Positions 39,921 to 48,908 are shown, numbered from the stretch's first letter. The stretch is 64,000 nucleotides of DNA from Nocardioides zhouii (GCF_004137345.1 NZ_SDWV01000001.1:186001-250000); one strand, 5' to 3'. The notes: a model not told the origin generated them from the letters alone. Translations and numbers: made by a program.

Positions 39921-40285
39921 TCTTCCAGCAACTCGGTGCTGGCGGGGTGCACCAGGCCTGCGATGACGACCAGCGCCACCACGGCCAGCCCGAGCGACAG
40001 CACCTTGGTCGCACCGTCCCAGAGGTTCCACGCGAGCCCCAGCACGATGAGCTGGGCCATCACGACCGGGCCGCGCGCCCAGCGGCTGGCGCGCCACAGC
40101 GACCAGGCGCACCACGCGAGTGCGACACCGGCGCCGACGAAGAAGGCGGCCGTCGTGACGCCCATTGTCAGCCGGACGGAGTTCAGGCTGGCGACCTCCA
40201 GCAGGCCCAGGCCGACCATCATCACGGCCTCGACCGCGGTCAGCGAGGCCGCCACGACGAGGGGCGGCGGGGACGTAACAGGCAC
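39917..40285 (-). CDS. Four-helix integral membrane protein
   Basis: A 122-residue protein with four hydrophobic segments (about 8-30, 40-62, 72-88, 94-112) and a short acidic end (STELLED). It resembles small membrane proteins encoded near whiB1 in actinobacteria, but I cannot name a family. ATG at 40285. Convergent with the sigma gene and divergent from whiB1, 172 bp apart. Confidence 0.6.
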   Translation of the reverse strand: MPVTSPPPLVVAASLTAVEAVMMVGLGLLEVASLNSVRLTMGVTTAAFFVGAGVALAWCAWSLWRASRWARGPVVMAQLIVLGLAWNLWDGATKVLSLGLAVVALVVIAGLVHPASTELLED

Positions 40286-40331
40286 TCGCCCACCCTAGTT
40301 GTGACCGACACGACGACGGTGGGGGGTTGTG

Positions 40332-40341
40332 TGAACGTTCA
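40332..40341. promoter_or_regulatory. TGAACGTTCA palindrome upstream of whiB1
   Basis: A perfect 10-bp palindrome inside a locally AT-richer stretch, 116 bp before the whiB1 start codon in a 172-bp divergent spacer. It could bind a dimeric regulator of whiB1 or of the membrane protein gene. No known consensus is matched with confidence. Confidence 0.3.
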
Positions 40342-40457
40342 AAGGTTGCGAGTCTTGTCGCTGCCCGCCCCACGGAACGTACTGAGGCGCGCCCGGGCCA
40401 CGCTGATCGTCCGACAACAGCACCTTGCCTGTGACAGAAAGAGGGAATTCCCCACTC

Positions 40458-40709
40458 ATGGATTGGCGCAGCCGCTCCGCATGCCTCGACGAGGACCCTG
40501 AGCTGTTCTTCCCAATCGGCAACACCGGGCCGGCCATCCTCCAGATCGAGGAGGCCAAGCAGGTGTGCCGACGATGCGAGGTGCGCGAACAGTGCCTGGC
40601 CTGGGCCCTGGAGGCCGGTCAGGACCACGGAGTGTGGGGTGGCCTCAGCGAGGACGAGCGTCGCGCGCTGAAGCGCCGCAACGCCCGCGCCCGCATCCGC
40701 ACCGCCTGA
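40458..40709 (+). CDS. whiB1: WhiB1-type iron-sulfur transcription factor
   Basis: An 83-residue Wbl protein that holds an NO-sensitive 4Fe-4S cluster and binds region 4 of the primary sigma factor. The cluster cysteines are Cys9, Cys37, Cys40 and Cys46; the turn GVWGG is at 58-62, followed by the basic DNA-binding tail (ALKRRNARARIRT). The start MDWRSRSACLDEDPELFF and the overall length match WhiB1 specifically. ATG at 40458 is chosen over an upstream frame extension. In mycobacteria whiB1 is also next to pdtaS, as here. Confidence 0.95.
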   Translation: MDWRSRSACLDEDPELFFPIGNTGPAILQIEEAKQVCRRCEVREQCLAWALEAGQDHGVWGGLSEDERRALKRRNARARIRTA

Positions 40710-40719
40710 CCGACCCGAC

Positions 40720-42189
40720 CTAGTCGACGGGCAGGTCCGCCTGCACCCGGGTGCCCCGGCTCCCGGGACCGATCTCGAGCACGCCCCCGAGCTCGGACTC
40801 GACGAGCGTGCGCACGATGGACAACCCGAGCTGGGTCGACCCGTCGAGGTCGAAGTCGTCGGGCAGCCCACGGCCGTCGTCCTCGACGACCACGTGCAGC
40901 CGCCCGACGATCCGTCGCGCGGTCACCACGACGCGTCCGGCGGAGCGGTCTGTCAGGCCGGCGTAGCCGTGCTCGACGGCGTTCTGCAGGAGCTCGGTCA
41001 GCACCATCGCCAACGGCGTCGCGGCCTCCGACGACAGCTTGCCGAACGAGCCCTCGCGGACGACCCGCACGGGCACCTCGACCCCGCTGACGTCGACGAC
41101 CATGGCACCGAGCCGGTCGGCGATGTCGTCGAAGTCGACGGTCTCCTCGAGCGCGTGGCTCAGCGTCTCGTGGACGATCGCGATCGAGCCCACCCGGCGT
41201 ACGGCCTCCTCCAGCGCGGCCTTGGCGTCCTCGGCCTGCGTACGCCGTGCCTGCAGGCGCAGCAGCGCGGCGACGGTCTGGAGGTTGTTCTTCACCCGGT
41301 GGTGGATCTCGCGGATCGTGACGTCCTTGGTGACCAGCTCGCGGTCGCGGCTGCGGAGGTCGGTCACGTCGCGCACCAGGAGCAGCGCCCCGCTGCGGTC
41401 GCCCTGCGGGCGGAGCGGGATGCTGCGCACGATCAGCGTCACCTCGTCGGTGCCGACCTCGGTCGCCCGGCCGTCGCGGCCGCCCAGCACCGCGCTCAGC
41501 GTCTCCTCGTCGGGCCGCTTGCGCACCGGCACCAGGTCGCGGGTGAGGTCGGTCAGCACCAGCCCGGCGAGGTCGCCCTGCAGGCCGAGCCGCCGGTAGG
41601 CCGAGAGACCGTTGGGGCTGGCGTAGACGACCTTGCCCGCGGGGTCGAGCCGGACGAACCCGTCACCCACCCGCGGTGAGTCGGCGTGGTCGCTGCGCTG
41701 TCCCGGCAGCGGGAAGTGTCCCGACGCGATCATCTGGGTCAGCTCGGCCGCGGTCTGGAGATAGCTCAGCTCGAGCCGGCTGGGAGTGCGTACGCCGAGC
41801 AGGTTGGTGTTGCGGGCGATGTGGGCGATCACCCGGCCGGCCCGGCGTACGGGGATGACCTCGACCCGCACCGGCACGTCGTCGCGCCACTCGGGGTCGC
41901 CCTCGCGCACCAGCCGTCCGGTCGCGAACGACTCGTCGAGCATCCGACGACGCCCGGTCGGGATGAAGGTGCCCAGCACGTCGTCGACCAGCGCGGTCGG
42001 CCCGGTGGTCGGGCGCATCTGGCCGCCGGCCCAGTAGCCCCTGCCCTCCCGGTCGGGCAGCCAGAGCACCAGGTCGGCGAACGAGAGGTCCGCGAGGATC
42101 TGCCAGTCCGCCATCAGCAGCTGGAGCCACGCGACGTCGTCCTCGCCCAGCTCGGTGTGGGCTCGCACGAGCTCGTGGAGGGAGGGCAC
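40720..42189 (-). CDS. pdtaS: PdtaS-like sensor histidine kinase
   Basis: A 489-residue cytosolic kinase: GAF-type domain (about 5-150), PAS domain (about 170-285), HisKA_2 dimerisation helix with EIHHRVKNNLQT (294-305, histidine pair 296-297) and a C-terminal HATPase domain with ELLQNAVEHGY and DDGRGLP. No transmembrane segment is seen. The partner in mycobacteria, PdtaR, is an RNA-binding antiterminator encoded elsewhere; none is in this window. GTG at 42189, nine bases after the LacI stop. Convergent with whiB1. Confidence 0.9.
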   Translation of the reverse strand: MPSLHELVRAHTELGEDDVAWLQLLMADWQILADLSFADLVLWLPDREGRGYWAGGQMRPTTGPTALVDDVLGTFIPTGRRRMLDESFATGRLVREGDPEWRDDVPVRVEVIPVRRAGRVIAHIARNTNLLGVRTPSRLELSYLQTAAELTQMIASGHFPLPGQRSDHADSPRVGDGFVRLDPAGKVVYASPNGLSAYRRLGLQGDLAGLVLTDLTRDLVPVRKRPDEETLSAVLGGRDGRATEVGTDEVTLIVRSIPLRPQGDRSGALLLVRDVTDLRSRDRELVTKDVTIREIHHRVKNNLQTVAALLRLQARRTQAEDAKAALEEAVRRVGSIAIVHETLSHALEETVDFDDIADRLGAMVVDVSGVEVPVRVVREGSFGKLSSEAATPLAMVLTELLQNAVEHGYAGLTDRSAGRVVVTARRIVGRLHVVVEDDGRGLPDDFDLDGSTQLGLSIVRTLVESELGGVLEIGPGSRGTRVQADLPVD

Positions 42190-42198
42190 CGGACCACC

Positions 42199-43227
42199 CT
42201 AGGCCGCGGTCGGGCCGTCCCACTCGCAGCCGCAGGAACCGCGGACCACCAGCCGGGTGGGCAGCACCTGCGGGCGCACGTCGTGGGTGCGCCCCTCGAT
42301 GCGCTCGTGGAGCCGGATCGCCGCCCAGTGGCCGAGCGAGCGCATCGGCTGGAGCACCGTGGTCAGCCCCGGGTTCGCGTAGCGCGCGGTCATCAGGTCG
42401 TCGAAGCCGACGACGGCCAGGTCCTCGGGGACCCTGACCCCCTGCCGGGACAGCACCGACATCATCGCGACGGCGAGCTCGTCGTTGGCGCACACCAGGG
42501 CGTCCGCGGGCTCGGCGAGGTCCCGGACCGCGGCGACGGCCTCCGGGCCGCTGCCCTCCTCGAGCGCCACCAGCACCGGCGGCCGCGCCTCGTACGCGGT
42601 CGAGCGGGCGAGCGCGGCCCGGAAGCCGGCGTAGCGCTCGGTCACGTCGTGGGAGTCGGCCGGGTCGCCGACGAAGACGAACCGCTGCCGGCCGTGGCGC
42701 AGCAGGTGGTCGGTGAGCTCCTGGGCCGCGCGCACGTTCTCGACCAGCACCGTGTCGCACCCGTGCACCGGGTTGCGGGCCACCAGCACGGTCGGCGTCC
42801 CGCGGCAGGTGTGGCGTACGAACGCGTCGGAGACCGTGTCGTTGGCCAGCACCAGGCCGTCGACGCGGCCGAGCAGTCGGCGTACGGCCTCCTCGAGGTC
42901 GGCCGTCGGAGAGGCCAGCTGGATCACCACCGACTGGCCGTAGCGCGCCGCGGCGGCCTCGAAGCCGGTGAGGAGCTCGGAGTAGTAGGGGCCGTTGAGC
43001 CCGGGGAGCACCAGCCCGTGCGTCTGGTGGCGGGGCACGTCGACCTTGCGAGCCGCCCGCAGCGGGATGTACTCCAGCTCCTGGACCGCCTGGAGCACCT
43101 TGCGGCGCGTGGTCGGCGACGTCGGCGCCGTGCCGCGCAGCACGCGCGACACGGTGGCGATCGAGACTCCGGCACGGTCGGCCACGGTGTAGATGGTGAC
43201 CGGACGGTCGGCCGGCTCTGTGCTCAC
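42199..43227 (-). CDS. LacI-family transcriptional regulator
   Basis: A 342-residue regulator with the N-terminal helix-turn-helix and hinge (TVADRAGVSIATVSRVLRG, then ARKVDVPRHQTHG) and a periplasmic-binding-like effector domain. The hinge is less canonical than usual. It ends in VRGSCGCEW, a cysteine pair found in several actinobacterial sugar regulators. It lies 22 bp downstream of the ABC ATPase gene in the same direction, so it is probably part of the operon it controls. Likely operator: the half-sites at 48801-48858. Confidence 0.9.
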   Translation of the reverse strand: MSTEPADRPVTIYTVADRAGVSIATVSRVLRGTAPTSPTTRRKVLQAVQELEYIPLRAARKVDVPRHQTHGLVLPGLNGPYYSELLTGFEAAAARYGQSVVIQLASPTADLEEAVRRLLGRVDGLVLANDTVSDAFVRHTCRGTPTVLVARNPVHGCDTVLVENVRAAQELTDHLLRHGRQRFVFVGDPADSHDVTERYAGFRAALARSTAYEARPPVLVALEEGSGPEAVAAVRDLAEPADALVCANDELAVAMMSVLSRQGVRVPEDLAVVGFDDLMTARYANPGLTTVLQPMRSLGHWAAIRLHERIEGRTHDVRPQVLPTRLVVRGSCGCEWDGPTAA

Positions 43228-43249
43228 TCCCCCAGCCTAGGGTCCGGAG

Positions 43250-45127
43250 TCAGAACGGGTTGGGCACCGCATCGAGGAGCGTGCGGGTGTAGGGGTCCTG
43301 CGGGTCGCGGATGACCTGCAGCACCGGCCCCTGCTCGACGACGCGTCCCTCGTTGAGCACGATCACCTCGTCGGCGAGCATCCGCGCGCTGAGCAGGTCG
43401 TGGGTGATGTAGAGGATGCCCACGTCGTGGTCCTGGACGAGGTCGTTGAGCAGCTCGAGGATCTCGGCGCGGATGGAGACGTCGAGGCTCGAGATCGGCT
43501 CGTCGGCCACGATCACCTCCGGCAGCACCGCGAGCGCTCGGGCGATCACGACGCGTTGCCGCTGGCCGCCGGAGAGCTCGTACGCGTAGCGGTTGATGAA
43601 GCGGTCGGCCGGGGTGAGGGCGACCGTCTCGAGCAACTCCTCGACGCGCTTGCGGCGGGCGTCACCCTTGAGGCCGTGGTAGTTCACCAGCGGCCGCTCG
43701 AGGATCTGGCCGAGCCGCTTGGTCGGGTTGAGCGCGGAGTAGGGGTCCTGGAACACCATCTGCACATGGCTGCGATAGCTGCGGAGCGCGCGGCCGCGGA
43801 ACGACGCGACCTCCTGGTCGCCGTCGGGGCCGTGGAAGACGATGCGCCCCTCGGTCGGGCTGTCGATACCGGTGATCATCCGCGCCAGCGTCGACTTGCC
43901 GCTGCCGCTCTGGCCGACCAGCGCGGTGACCGCGCCCTTGCGGAGCACGAAGCTCGTGTCGGCGACCGCGACGGTGCGGTCGACCTTCAGCCCGCGCCGC
44001 TTCTCGAACACCTTCGTCACGTTGTCGACGGTGAGCACGATGTCGCGCTCCCGGGCGTGGGCCGACTCGTCGGCGGTCTTGACGAACTCCGGGCCGACGA
44101 AGCGCCGGTTGCGCTCGGGCAGCTCGATGCCGTCCGCGCCAACGAGCCGGTGCAGCGCCGCGACGTGGCAGGCCACCTCGCCCGACTCGATCGGGAGCAG
44201 CTCGGGGTACTCGGTCAGGCAACGGTCGATCTTCTCGGGGCAGCGCGGCGCGAAGCTGCAGCCCTCGGAGACGAGGCTGAGGTCCGGCGGGCGCCCCGGG
44301 ATGTAGGTGATCCGTACGGTCTCGGCGCGCGGGTCGCCGTACGAGCCAAGCAGCCCCTTCGTGTACGGGTGCAGCGGCTCGCGGAGCAGCTCGGCGGCCG
44401 TCTGGTCCTCGACGATCCGCCCGGAGTACATCACCAGGATCCGGTCCGAGAGGTCGAGCACCGTGCCGATGTCGTGGCTGATGAAGAGGACCGCGAAGCC
44501 CTTCTCCTCCTGCAGCTTGCGGACGTTCTGCAGGATCGAGTGCTGCACGACGACGTCGAGGCCGGTGGTGGGCTCGTCGAGGAGCACGAGCTTGGGGTCG
44601 AGGGCGAGCGCCAGCGCGAGGTTGACGCGCTGCTTCATGCCCCCCGAGAGCTCATGCGGGAACGCCGTGATGAACCGGTGGTCGATGAAGACCATGTCGA
44701 AGAGCTCGCGGACCCGCGCGGACACGTCCTCGCCGCGCAGGTCGGAGTGCTGCTCGATCGCGTCGCGGAACTGCGGCTCGATCCGGACGACGGGGTTGAG
44801 CGAGTTCATGCTGCTCTGGAACACGGTGGACAGGTCGCGCCAGCGGATCGCGCGCAGCTCGTCCTGGTCGAGGTGGGTGATGTCCGTGCCGTCGAACATG
44901 ATCGTGCCGTTGCTGATCCGACCGGGCTTCTCCAGCAGCCGCAGCAGCGCGGTGGCCAGGGTCGTCTTGCCCGAGCCCGACTCCCCGATGAGGCCGACGA
45001 ACTCTCCGGGCGCGATGGTGAAGTTGACGTCCTGGACCGCCGTCAGCGACCGGCTCGCCTTCGGCTCGTAGCGGACCTCGAGGTTGCGGACCTCGAGGAG
45101 GGGTGTGCCCTCGTTCGGCCTGGCCAT
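43250..45127 (-). CDS. Double ATP-binding protein of an oligopeptide-class ABC importer (OppDF fusion)
   Basis: A 625-residue protein with two complete ATPase modules. The first has the P-loop GESGSGKT (48-55), the signature ELSGGMKQR and the oligopeptide C-terminal Cys-rich motif CSFAPRCPEKIDRC. The second has VGQSGSGKS (about 402-410) and ELSGGQRQR. Such fusions replace separate OppD and OppF. The Cys-rich segment may carry an Fe-S cluster, as in other OppD proteins. ATG at 45127, one base after the permease stop. The locus context suggests a sugar rather than peptide substrate. Confidence 0.93.
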   Translation of the reverse strand: MARPNEGTPLLEVRNLEVRYEPKASRSLTAVQDVNFTIAPGEFVGLIGESGSGKTTLATALLRLLEKPGRISNGTIMFDGTDITHLDQDELRAIRWRDLSTVFQSSMNSLNPVVRIEPQFRDAIEQHSDLRGEDVSARVRELFDMVFIDHRFITAFPHELSGGMKQRVNLALALALDPKLVLLDEPTTGLDVVVQHSILQNVRKLQEEKGFAVLFISHDIGTVLDLSDRILVMYSGRIVEDQTAAELLREPLHPYTKGLLGSYGDPRAETVRITYIPGRPPDLSLVSEGCSFAPRCPEKIDRCLTEYPELLPIESGEVACHVAALHRLVGADGIELPERNRRFVGPEFVKTADESAHARERDIVLTVDNVTKVFEKRRGLKVDRTVAVADTSFVLRKGAVTALVGQSGSGKSTLARMITGIDSPTEGRIVFHGPDGDQEVASFRGRALRSYRSHVQMVFQDPYSALNPTKRLGQILERPLVNYHGLKGDARRKRVEELLETVALTPADRFINRYAYELSGGQRQRVVIARALAVLPEVIVADEPISSLDVSIRAEILELLNDLVQDHDVGILYITHDLLSARMLADEVIVLNEGRVVEQGPVLQVIRDPQDPYTRTLLDAVPNPF

Positions 45128-45128
45128 G

Positions 45129-46055
45129 TCAGTCCTCCCGCAGGTGGGGGTTGCTCAGCAGGTCCACGCCGAAGTTGATGAAGGACATGGCCGTGATGAG
45201 GATGGCCAGCGCCAGGCCGGGCGCGAAGATCCAGGTGAGCAGGCCCTGCTGGATCGCCCCCTGGGCGTCGGCCTGGTAGAGCATGGTGCCCCACGAGACG
45301 GAGCGCGTGTCACCGAGCCCGAGGACCGCGAGGCCAGCCTCGGCACCGACCGCGCCGGTGGCGGCACCGACGAATCCGGCCACGACCAGCGAGCTCATGT
45401 TGGGCATGATCTCGGAGAAGATGATCCGCGCCGATCCCTCTCCGGAGAACTTGGCCGACGTGACGAAGTCGCGGTTGCGGAGCGTGATGATCTGCGCCCG
45501 CTTGCCACGCGCGGCGCCTGCCCAGGACGTGAGGGCGATGATGCCGACGATGAGCCACACGCCGCGAGTGTCGGAGTAGGCGACCAGCGTGATGATGAGC
45601 GGGAGCGCGGGGATCACCAGGGCGACGTTGGTGACGAAGCTCAGCACGTCGTCGACGATCGTGCCCTCGGTGTAGCCGGACACCAGTCCGACGACGAGCG
45701 CGATCGCGGTCGCGAGCGCGCCGCCGAACAGCCCGACGAGCAGCGAGATGCGGCTGCCGAAGATGAGCTGGGAGGCGATGTCACGACCGTTGGTGTTGGT
45801 GCCGAGCCAGTGCTCGCCCGAGGGCGGCAGGAGTGGGGTGAAGCTGCCGTCGAGCGGGTCGTGGGGAGCGATGAGCGGAGCGAAGACCGCCATCAGGACG
45901 TAGAGCCCGAGGATGACCAGCCCGACGCGGGCCTTCTTGCTCGACCAGACCACCTGCCACCAGCTGTCGGGGGTCGTCGAGCTCCCGACCTGCTCGACGG
46001 CCTGGCCCTGGTCGGGCTCGCCCTCCGCCATGAAGTCGTTCGGGGTGGTGCTCAT
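45129..46055 (-). CDS. ABC importer permease, DppC/OppC type
   Basis: A 308-residue inner-membrane permease with an N-terminal cytoplasmic extension and an extra N-terminal helix (about 41-62). The OppC_N signature APLIAPHDPLDGSF and the EAA loop of the transport domain are present. ATG at 46055 overlaps the stop of the DppB-type gene by four bases. It pairs with that gene to form the translocation pore. Confidence 0.93.
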   Translation of the reverse strand: MSTTPNDFMAEGEPDQGQAVEQVGSSTTPDSWWQVVWSSKKARVGLVILGLYVLMAVFAPLIAPHDPLDGSFTPLLPPSGEHWLGTNTNGRDIASQLIFGSRISLLVGLFGGALATAIALVVGLVSGYTEGTIVDDVLSFVTNVALVIPALPLIITLVAYSDTRGVWLIVGIIALTSWAGAARGKRAQIITLRNRDFVTSAKFSGEGSARIIFSEIMPNMSSLVVAGFVGAATGAVGAEAGLAVLGLGDTRSVSWGTMLYQADAQGAIQQGLLTWIFAPGLALAILITAMSFINFGVDLLSNPHLRED

Positions 46056-47041
46056 CCCTCTGCCCTCCGTGCCCTCGGGTCCAGCACGCCGTAGAGCAGG
46101 TCGGCGATCAGGTTCGCGATCAGGACGCCGGTGGTGGTGAGGAGCATCAGCGTCTGCAGCAGGGGGTAGTCCTTGTTGCTCACGGCCTCACCCATCAGCC
46201 GGCCCAGGCCGGGGTAGTCGAACACGGTCTCCACCAGGATCGTCCCGCCGAGGACGCTGCCGAGCGCCAGCGCGAAGCCGGTGACGCTCGGCAGCAGCGC
46301 GTTGCGGGCGGCGTACCTCAGTGCGACGGTGCGATCGGGAAGACCCTTGGCCTTGGCCAGCCGGATGTAGTCCTCGCCGAGGTTCATGATCATCGTGTTG
46401 CGCATGCCGAGGATCCAGCCGATGGGCGTCACGATCAGGAGCGCGACCGCCGGCAGCGTCGAGTGCGAGAGCACCTCCTCGATGAAGAACATGTTCAGGC
46501 CGGGGGTCGAGGCGGAGTAGCCGCCAGAGGTGGGGAACCAGCCCAGCGTGTAGCCGAACACGTAGAGCAGCACCAGGGCGATCCAGAACGGCTGCAGAGT
46601 GCCGAGGAACGTCGAGCCGAGGGTGATCGTCGTGTCCAGCTTGGAGTTGCGCCGCCAGGCTGCGTACGCCCCGAGCACGATGCCGACCACGAACGAGATG
46701 ATCTGCGTGACGACCACCAGGCCGACGGTCCACCAGATCGCCTGGCCGATGACCTCGGCCACCGAGAACGGGTAGTAGGTGTAGGACACCCCGAAGTCCC
46801 CACGGAGCAGGTCGGCGAGGTAGGCCCAGTACTGCGTCCACAGCGACCCGTCGGGCGCCCCGAGCATCGAGCGCATCGCCTCGACCTGGGCCGTGTCGAG
46901 CTGGCTGTCCTTCCCCTGCAGCCGACGCACCATCAGCTCGGCAGGGTCACCCGGCTGGAGCCGGGGGATCATGAAGTTGAGCGTGACGACGGCCCACAGG
47001 GTGCCGAGGAAGAACCCCAGCTTGCGGAGGAAGTATCTCAC
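46052..47041 (-). CDS. ABC importer permease, DppB/OppB type
   Basis: A 329-residue permease starting VRYFLRKLGFFLGTLWAV (GTG at 47041), with the signature FMIPRLQPGDPAELM and about six transmembrane helices. The EAA loop includes YIRLAKAKGLPDRTVALRYA. It lies 12 bp after the substrate-binding protein gene and is followed by the DppC-type partner with a four-base overlap. Confidence 0.93.
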   Translation of the reverse strand: MRYFLRKLGFFLGTLWAVVTLNFMIPRLQPGDPAELMVRRLQGKDSQLDTAQVEAMRSMLGAPDGSLWTQYWAYLADLLRGDFGVSYTYYPFSVAEVIGQAIWWTVGLVVVTQIISFVVGIVLGAYAAWRRNSKLDTTITLGSTFLGTLQPFWIALVLLYVFGYTLGWFPTSGGYSASTPGLNMFFIEEVLSHSTLPAVALLIVTPIGWILGMRNTMIMNLGEDYIRLAKAKGLPDRTVALRYAARNALLPSVTGFALALGSVLGGTILVETVFDYPGLGRLMGEAVSNKDYPLLQTLMLLTTTGVLIANLIADLLYGVLDPRARRAEG

Positions 47042-47053
47042 CGACGTGTCGAC

Positions 47054-48727
47054 TCAGCTCGGCGGCGTCAGGTGCGTCATCACCAGGAGCCGGTCGTCCG
47101 CGCCGCTGGCGTAGGCGTCGTCCTCGGTCGGCCAGCCCTCGGCGTTCTCGGTGCGGTAGATCGTCCGCGAGGGGGCGTAAATCAGTGCAGTGACCGGGTA
47201 CTCGGTCATCATCACGTCGACCAGCTCTCCCAGGAACGGCTTCTGCTCCTCGCGGTCCGTCGCACCCGAGAGTCCGTCGATCGCGTCGTCGGTCGCCGGG
47301 TCGGAGTAGCGACCGACGTTGGGGAGGATGTCCTGCTCGGTCGGGAACTGCTTGCTGCTCAGCTTGGAACCGAGGTTGCGGGCCAGCTCGCACCCGCCGT
47401 GCAGGTACTCCAGGACGACGTCGAAGTCGCCCGTCTTCTTCTGCTCGTCGACCGACTCGGGAGCCGACGCGGTGACCTTGGTGTCCACACCGAGGTCGTT
47501 GAGGTTGTCGGTGACGACCTCGGCGATGGCCTCGTAGTCGATGAAGCCCGCCTGCACGGAGAAGTTGATGGACAGCGGGCTGCCATCGGGCAGGGTGCGA
47601 TTGCCGCCTGCCCCTTCCTCGTAGCCGGCCGCGTCGAGCATCTCGCGAGCCTTGTCGGGGTCGTAGGGCAGGACGGTGTCGGCGCTGGCGAACTCCTCGG
47701 GGAGCAGGTCCTCCATCGCGGGGAGCTTGAGGCCTGTCTGGCTGGCCGGCGCCATGATCCCGTAGATGCCCTTCTGCGACATCGCCTCCTTGTCCATGCC
47801 GAAGGAGATCGCCTCGCGGAACTTCGGGTCGCTCCACGGCTCCTCGGTCAGGTTGCCGGTCAGCACGGTCTCGCCGGCGGGGGCGTAGAAGTAGTGGTTG
47901 TTCTCCGGGTCCTTCTCGACCAGGGTCTTCTCCGGGTTGGGGATGTCGCCGTAGTAGGCGTCGATCTCGCCGTTCTCGAGCTTGAGGGCAGCCTGCGAGG
48001 AGTCGAAGATGCCCTCCTGGACGATCTTCTCCACCTTGATCTTGTCGGCCTGCCAGTAGTCGTCACGACGGGCCAGGGTGAGCCGGCGGCCGTTGTAGCT
48101 CTCGACCTCGAACGGTCCCGTCCCGACCGGCTCCTTGTCGACGTACGTCGTCGGGTCGTCGACCTCGGAGTAGATGTGCTCCGGAAGGATCTTGGTGGAG
48201 ATGACGCCGTCGTACTTGGCGGCGGCGTTGCCCTCGAAGGTGATGACCACTTGGTTGCCGTCGGCCTCGACCGAGCTGGCCGGTGCGCCGAACGTGTCGT
48301 TCCAGAGTCCGGCCTTGTCCATGCCGGGGAACTCCTTCTGGAGATTCATCGTGAAGGCGACGTCGTCCGCGGTGAAGTCCTCGCCGTCGCTCCACTTCAC
48401 GCCCTCGCGGATGTCGAGCGTCAGCTTGTCGCCCCCGTCCCACGTGGCGCCGGTGGCGAGCCACGGGGTCTCCTCGCAGGTGAGGTTGTTGCGCACGATC
48501 AACGGCTCGTAGAGCCACACGGCCGTCAGCGGCGTCGGCGAGTAGGGGTTGTAGTTGCCGAGCCCTCCGACCGTCGCGTCGACCTCGGCGGGGAAGGTCA
48601 GCTGGGCGATCATCCCGTCCGCGCCGCCCCCCGATTCCTTGTCCTTGGCGCTTCCCGCGCAACCGGCGGTGGCGAGGGCGAGCGCGAGCCCGCCGACGAG
48701 CAGTGAGGGGGTCTTCGACATGCGCAT
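47054..48727 (-). CDS. Extracellular solute-binding lipoprotein, family 5 (oligopeptide class)
   Basis: A 557-residue lipoprotein with a signal peptide and lipobox cysteine at residue 23 (ALATAGC). The family 5 domain has the NPYSPTPLTAVWLYEPLI segment and KWSDGEDFTADDVAFT. Family 5 proteins bind peptides or, in Thermotoga and archaea, beta-linked oligosaccharides. The neighbouring glycoside enzymes argue for the latter. ATG at 48727 has GGAGG upstream; a second ATG at 48721 is possible. It is the first gene of the importer operon and divergent from the GH94 gene. Confidence 0.92.
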   Translation of the reverse strand: MRMSKTPSLLVGGLALALATAGCAGSAKDKESGGGADGMIAQLTFPAEVDATVGGLGNYNPYSPTPLTAVWLYEPLIVRNNLTCEETPWLATGATWDGGDKLTLDIREGVKWSDGEDFTADDVAFTMNLQKEFPGMDKAGLWNDTFGAPASSVEADGNQVVITFEGNAAAKYDGVISTKILPEHIYSEVDDPTTYVDKEPVGTGPFEVESYNGRRLTLARRDDYWQADKIKVEKIVQEGIFDSSQAALKLENGEIDAYYGDIPNPEKTLVEKDPENNHYFYAPAGETVLTGNLTEEPWSDPKFREAISFGMDKEAMSQKGIYGIMAPASQTGLKLPAMEDLLPEEFASADTVLPYDPDKAREMLDAAGYEEGAGGNRTLPDGSPLSINFSVQAGFIDYEAIAEVVTDNLNDLGVDTKVTASAPESVDEQKKTGDFDVVLEYLHGGCELARNLGSKLSSKQFPTEQDILPNVGRYSDPATDDAIDGLSGATDREEQKPFLGELVDVMMTEYPVTALIYAPSRTIYRTENAEGWPTEDDAYASGADDRLLVMTHLTPPS

Positions 48728-48800
48728 GGAGCTGGCCTCCCGAGGCGTGGGTAGGTGCCCAACGTGACCGGCGCCACATCGCCTGTCAACCGCCCCGAGG

Positions 48801-48858
48801 GATGTAAGTAGTTACATGCAGAGCTTCACGCGTGGGGCTCCAGTTACATCTATTTACA
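48801..48858. promoter_or_regulatory. Candidate LacI operator region of the glycoside locus
   Basis: The 181-bp divergent spacer between the importer and GH94 operons contains the inverted repeat ATGTAA-GTAG-TTACAT (48801-48816). Forty-two bases downstream are two further half-sites in direct orientation, TTACAT-CTAT-TTACAA (48843-48858). The four share a TTACA core and stand out in otherwise GC-rich DNA. Position between two divergent operons fits control by the LacI-type protein of the locus. The boxes lack the central CG of most LacI sites, so the regulator is not certain. Confidence 0.6.
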
Positions 48859-48908
48859 AGGGCTCTCGGGCCTGACGTGGCCCACTGGGACTGGTAGGAA
48901 CGAGCACC

